64,000 nt of DNA from the NCBI GenBank assembly GCA_900547775.1, contig URHW01000002.1:1-64000 (forward strand), written 5' to 3'. The notes under the pieces were generated by a model. The model saw only the letters and a program-made list of their open reading frames with translations, made no database searches and was not told the DNA's origin. The first letter of the stretch is position 1. Each line of letters opens with the position of its first letter. Below are positions 50,439 through 60,257 of the stretch, piece by piece. Source of the stretch: an uncultured Mycoplasmatota bacterium. GTDB lineage: Bacteria > Bacillota_I > Bacilli_A > RF39 > UBA660. Made by a program: the position numbers and the translations under genes.

Positions 50439-51779
50439 TTAAGACCACATATTTGTTAGGTTACCATCTTTTTCGTAATATTTATCCATTAATACTACAT
50501 GAGTAAAGGTATTTCTAATGTTTGTTTTGGAATATCTTTTAGCAACGGCACCGCCAAGATTTGGTAGGCTTTCAGCAACATAGATATTGTCTTCATCAAT
50601 ACCAATTATCATACCGATGTGTCCCCAGTAATTTATTAAATCACCAGTTCTGATTTTCCCTGATTTAATTAGTTCTGGTGTTAGGCTTACGAATTCTCCT
50701 AATTTGGTCATTTGATATGGATATGCACTATCCCCTGCTCCAATGTCTCCCGGATCAAATCCGGCATTTTTAAGAGCCCATGAGATAAATCCTGAACAGT
50801 CTAAGCCATTAGGCTTTTTTGCTCCGACGATGTAACCATATTCTGGTGCTGGCTCTAGGTTTGTTAAAGGGCATCCCCAAATAACAGGTCCTCTATATGA
50901 GGCGATGATATCATCTTTTTTAGAATCGTCTAGGTATAAGCCAACTTTGTAGTAACGGCCTTCACCATCGGCAAAGTGAACGCCACTTGGATGAACTCTA
51001 CCATTTTCATAGAAGTATGGTATTCTGTATTTGAATTCTAATGTTAGGAATCTTGCTGCTTCGACGGCACCTGCTCTTGTTTGATAACCACTTTCATTTA
51101 TTTTAAAGGCTAGTAGTTTATCAAGGAGTTCGGCTTCACTTTTATTATACTGGTTACATGGAACAATTTCTTTCTTCTGTTCATGGTACGTTGGTTTTTC
51201 AATTATGTCGGTAACGATTATTTTAATGCTTTTATTTCCGGTTTTTATTTCACATTCACCTGATGAGTTTGCTTTCATTGTTCCATCAGATATGCTTACT
51301 ATGTTTTCGTTACTTGAGGTAATTTTACTTAGTTTTTTGTTTTTATCAATAACTAGTTCATCGTATTTTAAACTTTTTTCGTCACCGAGAACCATATAAA
51401 TGATGTCTTCTTCAAAGTTGAATGATAGGATGTTATCTACATAATCAGTTAGGTTTACTTCTTTGGTTTTTCGGTGATCATTTTTAAGATATATTTTATA
51501 GTCTTTATTTATATTTAATGTAAGTGTGCAAGAATCATTATTTGAAGAGTCTTCAACATTCGATATATCATTATAAGCAATGCATTTAAAGGTTTCATTA
51601 CTATTGCCTTTAATATTGATATTAAAACTTGTTTTATCATCGTTTACTTTTACTACGGTGATGTCGCTGATATTTAAAAATAAATTACTTTTATAATATA
51701 GTGCATAAGAAATTATAAGTAATACTAGTATTAATAAACTAATCAAAACCAACATGATAATACGTTTAAAATCCTTCAT
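50439..51779 (-). CDS. Membrane-anchored NlpC/P60 (C40) peptidase with Ig-like domain
   Basis: 446 residues. Signal anchor (about 6-27), an extracytoplasmic part with a Big-like bacterial Ig segment (LVIDKNKKLSKITSSNENIV to KIIVTD, about 140-190), and a C-terminal peptidase. The catalytic Cys is in NGLDCSGFISWAL and the His in LINYWGHIGMIIGI, followed by a polar residue. The PVIWGCPLTNLEPAPEYGYIVGAKKP segment is an insertion ahead of the core. Expected to cleave peptide stems of peptidoglycan. The ATG at 51779 is taken; TTG codons upstream would extend by four residues. Confidence 0.82.
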   Translation of the reverse strand: MKDFKRIIMLVLISLLILVLLIISYALYYKSNLFLNISDITVVKVNDDKTSFNINIKGNSNETFKCIAYNDISNVEDSSNNDSCTLTLNINKDYKIYLKNDHRKTKEVNLTDYVDNILSFNFEEDIIYMVLGDEKSLKYDELVIDKNKKLSKITSSNENIVSISDGTMKANSSGECEIKTGNKSIKIIVTDIIEKPTYHEQKKEIVPCNQYNKSEAELLDKLLAFKINESGYQTRAGAVEAARFLTLEFKYRIPYFYENGRVHPSGVHFADGEGRYYKVGLYLDDSKKDDIIASYRGPVIWGCPLTNLEPAPEYGYIVGAKKPNGLDCSGFISWALKNAGFDPGDIGAGDSAYPYQMTKLGEFVSLTPELIKSGKIRTGDLINYWGHIGMIIGIDEDNIYVAESLPNLGGAVAKRYSKTNIRNTFTHVVLMDKYYEKDGNLTNMWS

Positions 51780-51889
51780 ATTATTCAACAACCCTTTTAC
51801 TAATAAAATAAGTATAGCATAATAAAAATAAATAATAAATACTTTAATTTTAAGTTTTTTTTTAGTATAATTGATTCATGAGGTGAAGC

Positions 51890-52003
51890 ATGGCATATAA
51901 ATCAAAAAAGAAGAGCCTAGGAATGAAGATATTCATTTGGATAATGTTACTATCAATGGTTGGTAGTGTACTAGGCACTGTAATATATTATATTTTTGCA
52001 TAA
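51890..52003 (+). CDS. Small membrane protein, DUF4044-like (37 residues)
   Basis: A basic N-terminus (MAYKSKKKSLGMK) is followed by one membrane helix (IFIWIMLLSMVGSVLGTVIYYIF). GAGGTGAAG lies at ideal distance before the ATG, and TATAAT (51867) makes a promoter. Family DUF4044 proteins of Lactobacillales have the same K-rich-then-WIMLxxMVGS pattern. The function is unknown. It is the only plus-strand gene between 47.2 and 64 kb. Confidence 0.75.
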   Translation: MAYKSKKKSLGMKIFIWIMLLSMVGSVLGTVIYYIFA

Positions 52004-52030
52004 GAAAAGAGCAGTTATTTGCTCTTTTTA
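52004..52030. terminator. Bidirectional terminator
   Basis: AAAAGAGCA and TGCTCTTTT form a stem with T runs on both strands. It serves the small plus-strand gene and the minus-strand sugar transferase, whose stop codon is in the hairpin. Confidence 0.8.
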
Positions 52031-52578
52031 AAGTATCCGAATATTTCTGTTATTACTTCATATATGCTTAGAAAGAATAGTTTAACGTCTACTTTAAAGC
52101 TTTCAATTTTAACGTATTCTAAATCATATTTTAGTTTAGCATCGTTGGTGATGTCTCTTCTTCCATGATATTGAGCAAGGCCAAATACGCCAGGTTTAAC
52201 TTTATATCTTTCGGGATTTAAAAATTCTTTTGGCATTGTATCGTCATGAGCCATAAGTGCTCTTGGTCCTACAAAAGACATATCTCCTTTTATAATATTA
52301 AAGATGTTTGGTAATTCATCTAATCCACTTCGCCTAAGCCAGAAACTAACTTTAGTGATTCTTTCATTATGAGAAAGTGTTGTATCATCTTTCATAGATT
52401 TAAATTTATATATAATAAATGGTTTCATGTTAAGACCTAGTCTTTCTTGCTTAAAGATTATTTTGCCGCCTAAGTCAATTTTTAAAATAATATAAACAAT
52501 GATGATAATTGGCCAAATTAGAGCAAGAATAATAAGACCTAGAAAGAAATCAATTAATCTTTTAATTTTCTTATACAT
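52015..52578 (-). CDS. Undecaprenyl-phosphate sugar-1-phosphate transferase
   Basis: Bacterial sugar transferase (WcaJ/PglC type) that starts glycan assembly on undecaprenyl phosphate. 187 residues, the small PglC-like form: a reentrant N-terminal helix (LIDFFLGLIILALIWPIIIIVYIILK), KIIFKQERLGLNMKPFIIYKFKSM, LRRSGLDELPNIFNIIKGDMSFVGPRAL and PGVFGLAQYHGR, i.e. all catalytic blocks (E-R-x-G, D-E-L-P). Odd location: no other polysaccharide genes; it overlaps trmK by 8 bases and ends the dnaG-rpoD-trmK transcript. Confidence 0.9.
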   Translation of the reverse strand: MYKKIKRLIDFFLGLIILALIWPIIIIVYIILKIDLGGKIIFKQERLGLNMKPFIIYKFKSMKDDTTLSHNERITKVSFWLRRSGLDELPNIFNIIKGDMSFVGPRALMAHDDTMPKEFLNPERYKVKPGVFGLAQYHGRRDITNDAKLKYDLEYVKIESFKVDVKLFFLSIYEVITEIFGYFKKSK

Positions 52579-53227
52579 TGGTATTACCTAGTCTTTTTAA
52601 AAAGAAGACTTTCTTTCGCATTTTCATTCTTGTAAATATTCGATATTTAGGAACGTTTTCTAGGATGCCAGTCTGTTTTTTTAGTAGGTAATTAAAATAT
52701 TCTTTATTGGAATCAATAAGGATTGGTCCATAGATAAGTTCTTTTTTACTATATTTTTTAAAGCCTCTTTGGAACATTATATTAATATAGTATTTGCCAT
52801 TATCATATATAACTGCTTCATGGGCAATGTAAAAACCTTTATTAGTTAGAAATCTACGTAATAAGTAGTGGTCGTTATTTGACTGGATGATAAGTTTTTT
52901 TATTTGATTTAGTTTACTACTAGATAATATTTTTATTATAGTAGAAGCACCCATTCCAGAGATAATAACTGTGTCTATATCGTTATTTATCACATCTAGA
53001 CCATTACCGCATTTAGCAGTAATTTTATCTTCTAGGTGATATTTTTTAACGTTTTTAATACCATTTTCTAAAGCATTTTCTGATACATCTGCGATAAGTA
53101 CTTTTTCTGTAATATTATTTTTAACCATATATATATCTAGAAGAGCATGATCACAACCAATATCTGCAACTTTATCATCTAAAGTTATTAGTCCTGCAAG
53201 AGATTTTAATCGTTTACTAATTTTCAT
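52571..53227 (-). CDS. trmK: tRNA (adenine(22)-N(1))-methyltransferase TrmK
   Basis: SAM-dependent enzyme methylating A22. 218 residues. KRLKSLAGLI, motif I VADIGCDHALLDIYMV, ADVSENALENGIKNV, GNGLDVI, DTVIISGMGASTIIKIL and QSNNDHYLLRRFLTNKGFYI are the usual blocks. The dnaG-rpoD-trmK order is conserved in Firmicutes. It begins 1 bp after the rpoD stop. Confidence 0.92.
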   Translation of the reverse strand: MKISKRLKSLAGLITLDDKVADIGCDHALLDIYMVKNNITEKVLIADVSENALENGIKNVKKYHLEDKITAKCGNGLDVINNDIDTVIISGMGASTIIKILSSSKLNQIKKLIIQSNNDHYLLRRFLTNKGFYIAHEAVIYDNGKYYINIMFQRGFKKYSKKELIYGPILIDSNKEYFNYLLKKQTGILENVPKYRIFTRMKMRKKVFFLKRLGNTNV

Positions 53228-53228
53228 A

Positions 53229-54341
53229 TTAATCCACCATGAAGTCTTTAAGTTTCTTAGCTCTAGAAGGATGTCTAAGTTTTCTTAAAGCTTTTGCTTC
53301 TATTTGACGAATTCTTTCGCGAGTAACGTTAAATCTTTTTCCAACTTCTTCTAAGGTATAACTTGTTCCATCAATAAGACCGAAACGAAGTTCTAATACT
53401 TGTTGTTCACGAGGTTGTAAGGTTGATAATACACTTTTAATTTCTTCTTTTAAGATTTCATTAGTCGTATATTCTTCTGGACTTAAACTTCTTTCATCAG
53501 GAACAAAATCACCTAAATGAGAGTCTTCTTCTTCACCAATTGGGGTTTCTAAGCTTACTGGATCTTGGCTTATTTTCATAACTTCGCGCACTTTATCTGG
53601 ACTAATTCCCATTTTTTTAGCAAGTTCTTCGTCAGTTGGTTCACGGTTAAGTTCTAAAGTTAGTTGTCTTTGAATTCTAGCCATTTTATTAATAGTTTCA
53701 ACCATATGAACAGGAACTCTAATTGTTCTTGCTTGATCGGCTAGGGCTCTTGTTATTGCTTGTCTAATCCACCAAGTAGCATAAGTACTAAATTTATACC
53801 CTTTGTCATAATCGAATTTTTCAACTGCTTTCATTAAACCGATGTTACCTTCTTGAATTAAATCTAAGAATAATAAGCCTCTACCTACATAACGCTTTGC
53901 GATTGATACAACTAGACGTAGGTTAGATTCTGCTAAAATGTTTTTTGCTTCTTCATCACCATTAGCAACACGAATAGATAGTTCTGCTTCTTCTTCTGGA
54001 CTAAGCAAACTAATACGACCAATTTCTTTTAGGTACATTCTTACTGGGTCATTAATGTTAATGTCTTTAGTTAAGTCTTCATCTGTTAGTAATTCAACTT
54101 CTTCCTCCTTAACATTTTCTGGACCTGTGGCTTCTGCACCGCTATTTTCTTCTCCAGATACTACAGTAATGCCATTTTCGATAAAGAGATTATATAATTC
54201 GTCTAATGCATCGCTATCAATATCTAATCCTTTTAAGGCTTCAGCAAGTTGTTCAAAAGTAATAAATCCTTCTTTTTTCCCTAATACAAGTAATTCTTCC
54301 TTTCTTTCGTCAAATGTTTTGACTTCTTTAATTTTCTTCAT
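53229..54341 (-). CDS. rpoD: RNA polymerase primary sigma factor
   Basis: Sigma-70/SigA of 370 residues. A short N-terminal 1.1-like region, then region 1.2 ([21 protein letters not shown]), 2.1-2.4 ([38 protein letters not shown], which reads the -10), 3 ([13 protein letters not shown]) and 4.2 ([21 protein letters not shown]). ATG at 54341 follows GGGAGTGA and overlaps dnaG by 14 bases. The promoters seen in this window (TTGACA/TATAAT, 17 bp) match its expected specificity. Confidence 0.97.
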   Translation of the reverse strand: MKKIKEVKTFDERKEELLVLGKKEGFITFEQLAEALKGLDIDSDALDELYNLFIENGITVVSGEENSGAEATGPENVKEEEVELLTDEDLTKDININDPVRMYLKEIGRISLLSPEEEAELSIRVANGDEEAKNILAESNLRLVVSIAKRYVGRGLLFLDLIQEGNIGLMKAVEKFDYDKGYKFSTYATWWIRQAITRALADQARTIRVPVHMVETINKMARIQRQLTLELNREPTDEELAKKMGISPDKVREVMKISQDPVSLETPIGEEEDSHLGDFVPDERSLSPEEYTTNEILKEEIKSVLSTLQPREQQVLELRFGLIDGTSYTLEEVGKRFNVTRERIRQIEAKALRKLRHPSRAKKLKDFMVD

Positions 54342-56055
54342 AATCTTCACTCCCTCGTTTTATTTTGATTATTAAATCATTAATTCTTTCTTTCTCATTG
54401 ATATCTGTTATTTTTTTTATTTCCTCTTTTAATTCTTTGATTTTTTCTTCATTATCCCACTTTTTAATATATTTGATAAGCATTTCGAAGTCATCCGGAT
54501 CATAATCTTCAATACTTAGTATTTTTAAGATTAAGTCACTATAAGGATAACTTTCAGTATATGATATAAAATCGGCTACATTAAATGCATTATGTAATTT
54601 ATAGTACGCTAGAATGTCATTAGCAATAAGCCGATAAGTTTTATCTGGAATGTAGCCAAGCCTTTTTTCGTATAGTTTAATATATTTTGAATCACTCATC
54701 ATAATGTTGATAAGGGCTTCGGCACTCTTCTCGTTACGGCTGAGTTTTCTTTTATTTATTTTGACCGGTGCTAATTTGACAGGTTCTTTTTTAATAAGTT
54801 TACTTTCTAATAATTTCTTATCTAAATTGTACTCACTTGCTAGTTTACTAATGGTTACACTCTTTAAAATATCGTCATCACTTTTATTAAGTTCTTCAAT
54901 AACGGAGTTAATGTAATTTGCTAGTTCATCAGCTTTGTTTAAATTGCTTTCACTTTTAAGCAAGTTCATTTTAAAGTCAAAGTATGTTATAGCACTATTA
55001 ATCGCATCTTTATAAGTGTCCACTCCATATTTTAAGATGTAACTATCAGGGTCCTTTTCACCGGATAATCTTACTACGAGAACTTCCAAATTGTTTTTGG
55101 TAAGTGCTTCACCATTTGCTAGGGTGCTTTTTTCACCTGCTTTGTCATTATCCATACATAGGATGATTTTGGCATTAAGTCTTTTAAGTAATTTGATGTG
55201 TTCATCAGTTAAAGCAGTTCCAAGTGATGCACAAACGTATTTTATTCCAGATGAGTAAACTCTAATTGCATCCATCTGGCCTTCGACTAATATAACTTTT
55301 TTCTCTTTAGATGCTTCTGTTTTGCATTTATCATAGTTAAACAAGATATTGCCTTTTTTAAAGATGATGTTTTCTCTTGAGTTTATGTATTTGCTATCTG
55401 ATTCGCCATTAAAAATTCTTGCTGAGAAAGCAACAGGTTCACCTTTATCATTATTTATTGGAAAAGTTATTCTTCCTCTAAATAAATCTAGTAAGCCAGT
55501 GCTTCCGAAACTTGCCAGTGAAGCATCGATTATTTCTTTGTCACTATATCCCTTATTTTTTAATAGTTTACTTAGGTTGTTATTGTTAGAAGCAAGACCT
55601 ATATTAAACTCCTCGATGGTTTTTTCATCTAGGTGTCGCTCATTAATTAGGTATTTTCTCGCGGCATCACCGCCTGAACCATTTAAATTATTAACGAAGT
55701 ACTTACTTGCAAGACTTACCATGTCATAGTACTTTTGATTTGCTCTATTTTCATTTATATTTATATTAATATTATAGCCAATTTTATCAGCAATTATTTT
55801 AACTGCTTCAATAAAGGAAACGTTTTCATAATTTTGAACGAAACTAAAGACATTTCCACTTGCTCCACATACAAAGCATGTATATATTTGTTTATCTGGT
55901 GATACACTCATACTAGGGTTGTGATCGTTATGAAATGGACATATCCCAAAATAATTTTTACCTTTAGCCTCTAATTTAATATAAGAACCAATTATAGAGA
56001 CAATATCAGCATTACTTCTAATATTATTTATATCTTCTTCTGCAATCCTTGCCAC
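54328..56055 (-). CDS. dnaG: DNA primase
   Basis: Makes replication primers. 575 residues. N-terminal zinc finger [11 protein letters not shown] ... CFVCGASGN (about 40-65), RNA polymerase domain with TOPRIM residues ([27 protein letters not shown]), and a C-terminal helicase-binding part. The start is GTG at 56055 because AAGGTGA precedes it by 7 nt; another GTG at 56064 is inside that RBS. First gene of the dnaG-rpoD-trmK-sugar transferase transcript. Confidence 0.95.
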   Translation of the reverse strand: MARIAEEDINNIRSNADIVSIIGSYIKLEAKGKNYFGICPFHNDHNPSMSVSPDKQIYTCFVCGASGNVFSFVQNYENVSFIEAVKIIADKIGYNINININENRANQKYYDMVSLASKYFVNNLNGSGGDAARKYLINERHLDEKTIEEFNIGLASNNNNLSKLLKNKGYSDKEIIDASLASFGSTGLLDLFRGRITFPINNDKGEPVAFSARIFNGESDSKYINSRENIIFKKGNILFNYDKCKTEASKEKKVILVEGQMDAIRVYSSGIKYVCASLGTALTDEHIKLLKRLNAKIILCMDNDKAGEKSTLANGEALTKNNLEVLVVRLSGEKDPDSYILKYGVDTYKDAINSAITYFDFKMNLLKSESNLNKADELANYINSVIEELNKSDDDILKSVTISKLASEYNLDKKLLESKLIKKEPVKLAPVKINKRKLSRNEKSAEALINIMMSDSKYIKLYEKRLGYIPDKTYRLIANDILAYYKLHNAFNVADFISYTESYPYSDLILKILSIEDYDPDDFEMLIKYIKKWDNEEKIKELKEEIKKITDINEKERINDLIIKIKRGSEDYEEN

Positions 56056-56157
56056 ATATATCACCTTAAATAAACCCTCTATATATTATTTATTACCCAT
56101 AACATGCCTATTTCCTTTATTTTTTTGACAAAAATTGCAAATTTTCGCATTTTTTCA

Positions 56158-56182
56158 TAAAAAAACTACCATTTAGGTAGAA
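56158..56182 (-). terminator. Intrinsic terminator after the RnfD-like gene
   Basis: On the minus strand CTACC and GGTAG form a 5-bp stem (extended by TT/AA) with a 5-nt loop and a run of seven T. Confidence 0.75.
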
Positions 56183-56189
56183 TTTTACT

Positions 56190-57035
56190 TTATTTTAATA
56201 GTTTATCAATATATTTATGCATGATACTTACTAAGAATATTGCACTAATTACTGCAAGTGATGGGAAGCTAAATGATAAAATAAACATTAAGATTCCTAA
56301 AATTAATGCATAACATATTCTTCCTCTTTTAGTATATGAACTAGTACTTCCCATTGTGCTTACAAACACTAAACTAAAGATAGTTCCATTAGAAAGTAAT
56401 CTAACAAACAAGCTATTAATATCACCAATAAAACTTAAATAAATAACCATTAAGATGCTGTAAGTAAGAAAACTATATAAAGGTATTTCTCTTTTATAAA
56501 AGGCTTTAGTAGATAAATAAAGATAACTTGCAAGAGATAGAAGTGTACATGATGCATTAAGTCCTGCACTACCCTTTCCAAGTAAGTAATCTAGTCCATC
56601 TAAATTGGTATTGCTATTTATAACTAAATTTAAATAACTGGTTTCATAAAAATTGCTTATTAAAATAACAATTAAAGCTATGACACATACTATATTTACA
56701 TTATTCTTATTAATCTTCTTATAAATAAATAATGATATAAAACATATAAAACCAAAAACAATTATACTTGTGTTTGGAAATACTAGTGAAGCACTAAGAA
56801 GCCCATAAAATGGATAAAAACTTGTTAATGGTTTTTTCTTTTCTAAGATAATACTTACAAGAGCTCCAGAGGCAAAACCGACTAAATCTAATATTAGTGG
56901 ATGAAGTATAAATATGCCATCATAACCTTTAATTCCATTCTTATAAAATCCAAATATTAAAAGAGGAATAATACTTATATAAAGATAACTAATTATTTTT
57001 TTTATGTTTGTCTCTTCTCTTACAAAAGTACTCAT
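56190..57035 (-). CDS. RnfD/NqrB-like membrane protein, reduced
   Basis: 281 residues, eight or nine hydrophobic segments. Family features: the end VFVSTMGSTSSYTKRGRICYALILGILMF mirrors MATDPVTSP-T-KGRxIYGI-IG of RnfD, and LLGKGSAGLNASCTLLSLASYLYL mirrors the LLG-IPGS-GETSALA block. The SGAT motif whose Thr carries covalent FMN was not found. The start overlaps the RnfC-like stop by 4 bases (ATGA). Without RnfA, B, E and G in the neighbourhood it is doubtful that it works as an ion-pumping ferredoxin:NAD oxidoreductase. Confidence 0.72.
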   Translation of the reverse strand: MSTFVREETNIKKIISYLYISIIPLLIFGFYKNGIKGYDGIFILHPLILDLVGFASGALVSIILEKKKPLTSFYPFYGLLSASLVFPNTSIIVFGFICFISLFIYKKINKNNVNIVCVIALIVILISNFYETSYLNLVINSNTNLDGLDYLLGKGSAGLNASCTLLSLASYLYLSTKAFYKREIPLYSFLTYSILMVIYLSFIGDINSLFVRLLSNGTIFSLVFVSTMGSTSSYTKRGRICYALILGILMFILSFSFPSLAVISAIFLVSIMHKYIDKLLK

Positions 57036-58138
57036 TTTACTACCTCTCTTTTACTAGGACACATGTATGTACATAAACCACATTTAATACATTTATCCAT
57101 TTTATAATTAAGTAAAGGATCACACCCCATCGGACAGACCATATTACATAAGCCACAGTTAATGCAATCTTCTTCTTTAATAATAGTTTTATCTATTAAA
57201 AAGATACTTCTTACTTTTGGTGTTACAACACCATCAAGGCTCTTTATTTCATATCCACTCATTAAGCCATTAATTATAACTTTTTTATCATCAAACATAC
57301 CATAATATCTATTAATAATATCTTTAAAAGAAGAACTGTTTTTAACGTGAAAACTTTTTCCCTTAGCCCCAGGAACTTTAATATAGATATAAGTCTTATC
57401 ACTGGGTCTTCTTTTCTTAAGAGCATGATATATTTCCATAATTTCACTTACGCTTAAAAAGCAAATACCCTTATCCATCTTATTATTACTTACAAGTTCT
57501 TTAACTAAAATATCTTTAAAACCTAATGGATACTCTGAAGGCATGAGCCTTAAATCAATATTAGGATAAGTACCAATATAATTAACTAAAGAGCTTACTA
57601 CGTCTGAATCACCACTATTTACAGTTAAAAAACACTTATGAAAATCAAAAATACTAACTAAAGCATCAATACACTCAAGTAAATTATCCGTATTCTCACA
57701 AATAATACTAGAACAAACATGTTCAAAAGGGTCTTTATCAAAACCACTAATTATGAGTGTTTCTCCATTGATAGATTCACTTATATCAGTATAACTTTTA
57801 ATTAAGCTAGATGCTTCTAATTTATCATAAAGTCTTAAATTACGTTTACTATATGTAATATTTCTTTTTCTTTCTTCAAAATCGTTTTCAATAACAATAC
57901 AAGGCCTATATTCACCATCACATATCATCCTAGTAGCACCTTTAATTTCTCCACTAACTGGACTATAAATAGTATTACTATCACTTTTTAAAATAGCATC
58001 ATTAAAGCACACTTTATCTCCATCTTTTATACATAGCCTATAACTCTTATCATATGGAACATATACTAAATCAGGATCTAAAAATTCACATAAAGTACTT
58101 TCATAATCATTATCTTTTATATTAACAAACTTTCCCAA
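57032..58138 (-). CDS. RnfC-like protein with two [4Fe-4S] clusters
   Basis: 368 residues. The C-terminal ferredoxin domain is intact: CINCGLCNMVCPMGC and CIKCGLCTYMCP, i.e. two CxxCxxCxxxC motifs. Upstream, ETLIISGFDKDPFEHVCSS and the following helix align with the TLIINGAECEPY-T- region of RnfC, and the N-terminal YSPVSGEIKG fits the lipoyl-like domain. The glycine-rich GLGGAGFPT motif for FMN/NADH is missing. Coupled to the RnfD-like gene. Electron acceptor and role unknown. Confidence 0.75.
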   Translation of the reverse strand: MGKFVNIKDNDYESTLCEFLDPDLVYVPYDKSYRLCIKDGDKVCFNDAILKSDSNTIYSPVSGEIKGATRMICDGEYRPCIVIENDFEERKRNITYSKRNLRLYDKLEASSLIKSYTDISESINGETLIISGFDKDPFEHVCSSIICENTDNLLECIDALVSIFDFHKCFLTVNSGDSDVVSSLVNYIGTYPNIDLRLMPSEYPLGFKDILVKELVSNNKMDKGICFLSVSEIMEIYHALKKRRPSDKTYIYIKVPGAKGKSFHVKNSSSFKDIINRYYGMFDDKKVIINGLMSGYEIKSLDGVVTPKVRSIFLIDKTIIKEEDCINCGLCNMVCPMGCDPLLNYKMDKCIKCGLCTYMCPSKREVVK

Positions 58139-58219
58139 GCTTATTCACCTCTAATATAATATTATTTTACTAGAATTATAAAGAAAAGTCTATCTATAAA
58201 AATTAGGTTTAAAATAAAA

Positions 58220-58242
58220 AAATTAGGCACTTAACCTAATTT
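58220..58242 (-). terminator. Intrinsic terminator after topA
   Basis: On the minus strand AAATTAGG pairs with CCTAATTT (7-nt loop) followed by a T run; the topA stop TAG is within the stem. Confidence 0.85.
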
Positions 58243-60257
58243 TCTGTGTATGAACAACTAGAACATTTAATCTTTTTATTCTTTTCTGTAAGCATTGCTC
58301 CACATTCTGGACAAGTTTCACCAGTTGGTTTGTCCCAGTAAGCCATTTTGCATTTTGGATAGTTATCACAGCCATAGAAGATTTTCCCTCTTTTAGAATG
58401 TTTTTCAACTATATTACCACCGCATGATGGACATTTACATACTACACTTGTTTCTTTTGGTTTAATGTATTTACATGTTGGATAGTTAGAGCATGCAGTA
58501 AATTCTCCATATTTACCAGTTCTTATTACAAGTGGTGCTCCACATTCTGGGCATATTTCACCAGTTTCTTCGGCTTCCTTTTTTTCCATTTCACTGAAGG
58601 CTTTTTTTACTAAAGGTTCAAATTCATTATAGAATGTTTTAAGTACTTTGATGTTATCTTCTTTAGCATTAGCTATTTCATCTAAATCATTTTCCATGTT
58701 TGCAGTATATTTAACATTTATAATATTTGAGAAGAACTCTTGTAATTTATCTGTAGTTTCAATACCAATATCTGTTGGATAGAATTTTTTATCTTGAACT
58801 TTAACATAGCTTCTTTCTTTGATTGTTTCCATTATTTTTGCATATGTTGATGGTCTACCGATTCCTAGAGCTTCTAGTTCTTTAATAAGAGTGCTTTCGG
58901 TAAATCTTGGTGCTGGTTTAGTAAAATGCTGTTCTTTTACAATATCTTCTGAGACGATTACTTTTGTTTTGTAATCACTAAAGTCTGGCAAGATAACTTC
59001 TTCACTATCCATATATTTATTATATGCTTTTAAAAATCCGTCAAAGGTTATTACTTGACCTGTTGCTTTAAATAGATAGCCATTGTTTTCTAAATTTATA
59101 ACTGTTGCTAGAACTTTAGCATTTGCCATTAAACTTGCTAAGGCTCTATAGTAGATAATTGAGTATACTTTAAGCTCATCTGGTGTTAGGTATTCTTTTA
59201 TAGAGTCTGGTGTTCTGGTAATAGATGTAGGTCTAATTGCTTCGTGGGCATCTTGCACGTTTTCTTTGACTTTACTAACCTTTACGTGGCCTACATAGTC
59301 ATCACCATAAGTTTTTCTAATGTATGAGTATGTATCTTTAACAAACACATCTGATAATCTTGTACTATCTGTTCTCATGTAAGTGATTAAACCGACAGTT
59401 TCTGTTCCGATATCAACACTTTCGTATAGTTTTTGAGCTATTTTCATAGTTTTACTAGCACCAAAGTTATATTTATTAGCACATGCCTGCTGAAGCGTAC
59501 TTGTTGTAAAAGGCATTACACCTTTCTTTTCTTTTTCTTTTTTATCGATGCTTTCAATATTAAAACTTTTTGATAGTTTAGCTAGAATTTCATCAGCTTC
59601 AACTTCACTTTTAACATCTATTTTTTTACCATGATATTTTTCAAGGTCTGCTTTAAAATCTTTAAAATCTGCGGTAACAGTCCAATATTCTTCTGGAATA
59701 AATGCTTCAATTTCTCTTTCTCTATCTACAATAAGTTTAAGTGCTACACTTTGAACACGGCCTGCACTTTTTCCTCCTGTTTTAGACTGCATAAGTTTAG
59801 ATAATCTAAAACCAATAATTCGATCAAGCATTCTTCTAGTTTCTTGAGATTTAACTAGGTTATAATCTATTTTTCTAGGTCTTTTAAAGGCGTTTACAAC
59901 AGCATCTTTAGTTATTTCATTGAAGACTACTCTTTCATATTTATCATCTTTAATTCCTAGAGCATCTTTAATATGCCAGCTTATTGCTTCTCCTTCTCTA
60001 TCGGGGTCGGTTGCTAGATATACCATATCACTTTTTTTAGCATCACTTTTAAGTTCCTTAATAACGTTTGCTTTGCCTTTAATAGTAGTATAGTTAGGTT
60101 CAAAGTTATTATCTACATCTATACCTAAACCATATTTACCAGTAGTTGCTAGGTCTCTAATGTGTCCTTTGCTGGAAACTACTTTATAATTACTGCCTAA
60201 ATATTTACCAATTGTTTTTGTTTTACTTGGGGACTCCACTATAACTAAATTACTCAT
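58236..60257 (-). CDS. topA: DNA topoisomerase I
   Basis: Type IA topoisomerase relaxing negative supercoils. 673 residues. TOPRIM LVIVESPSKTKTIGKYL and YLATDPDREGEAISWH, active-site region GLITYMRTDSTRLS (Tyr nucleophile near residue 298), HEAIRPT and GIGRPSTYAKIMETI. The C-terminus has three zinc ribbons: CPECG...CSNYPTC, CPSCG...CDNYPKC and CPECG...CSSC. Its start overlaps the LtaS-like stop by 8 bases. Confidence 0.97.
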   Translation of the reverse strand: MSNLVIVESPSKTKTIGKYLGSNYKVVSSKGHIRDLATTGKYGLGIDVDNNFEPNYTTIKGKANVIKELKSDAKKSDMVYLATDPDREGEAISWHIKDALGIKDDKYERVVFNEITKDAVVNAFKRPRKIDYNLVKSQETRRMLDRIIGFRLSKLMQSKTGGKSAGRVQSVALKLIVDREREIEAFIPEEYWTVTADFKDFKADLEKYHGKKIDVKSEVEADEILAKLSKSFNIESIDKKEKEKKGVMPFTTSTLQQACANKYNFGASKTMKIAQKLYESVDIGTETVGLITYMRTDSTRLSDVFVKDTYSYIRKTYGDDYVGHVKVSKVKENVQDAHEAIRPTSITRTPDSIKEYLTPDELKVYSIIYYRALASLMANAKVLATVINLENNGYLFKATGQVITFDGFLKAYNKYMDSEEVILPDFSDYKTKVIVSEDIVKEQHFTKPAPRFTESTLIKELEALGIGRPSTYAKIMETIKERSYVKVQDKKFYPTDIGIETTDKLQEFFSNIINVKYTANMENDLDEIANAKEDNIKVLKTFYNEFEPLVKKAFSEMEKKEAEETGEICPECGAPLVIRTGKYGEFTACSNYPTCKYIKPKETSVVCKCPSCGGNIVEKHSKRGKIFYGCDNYPKCKMAYWDKPTGETCPECGAMLTEKNKKIKCSSCSYTEN

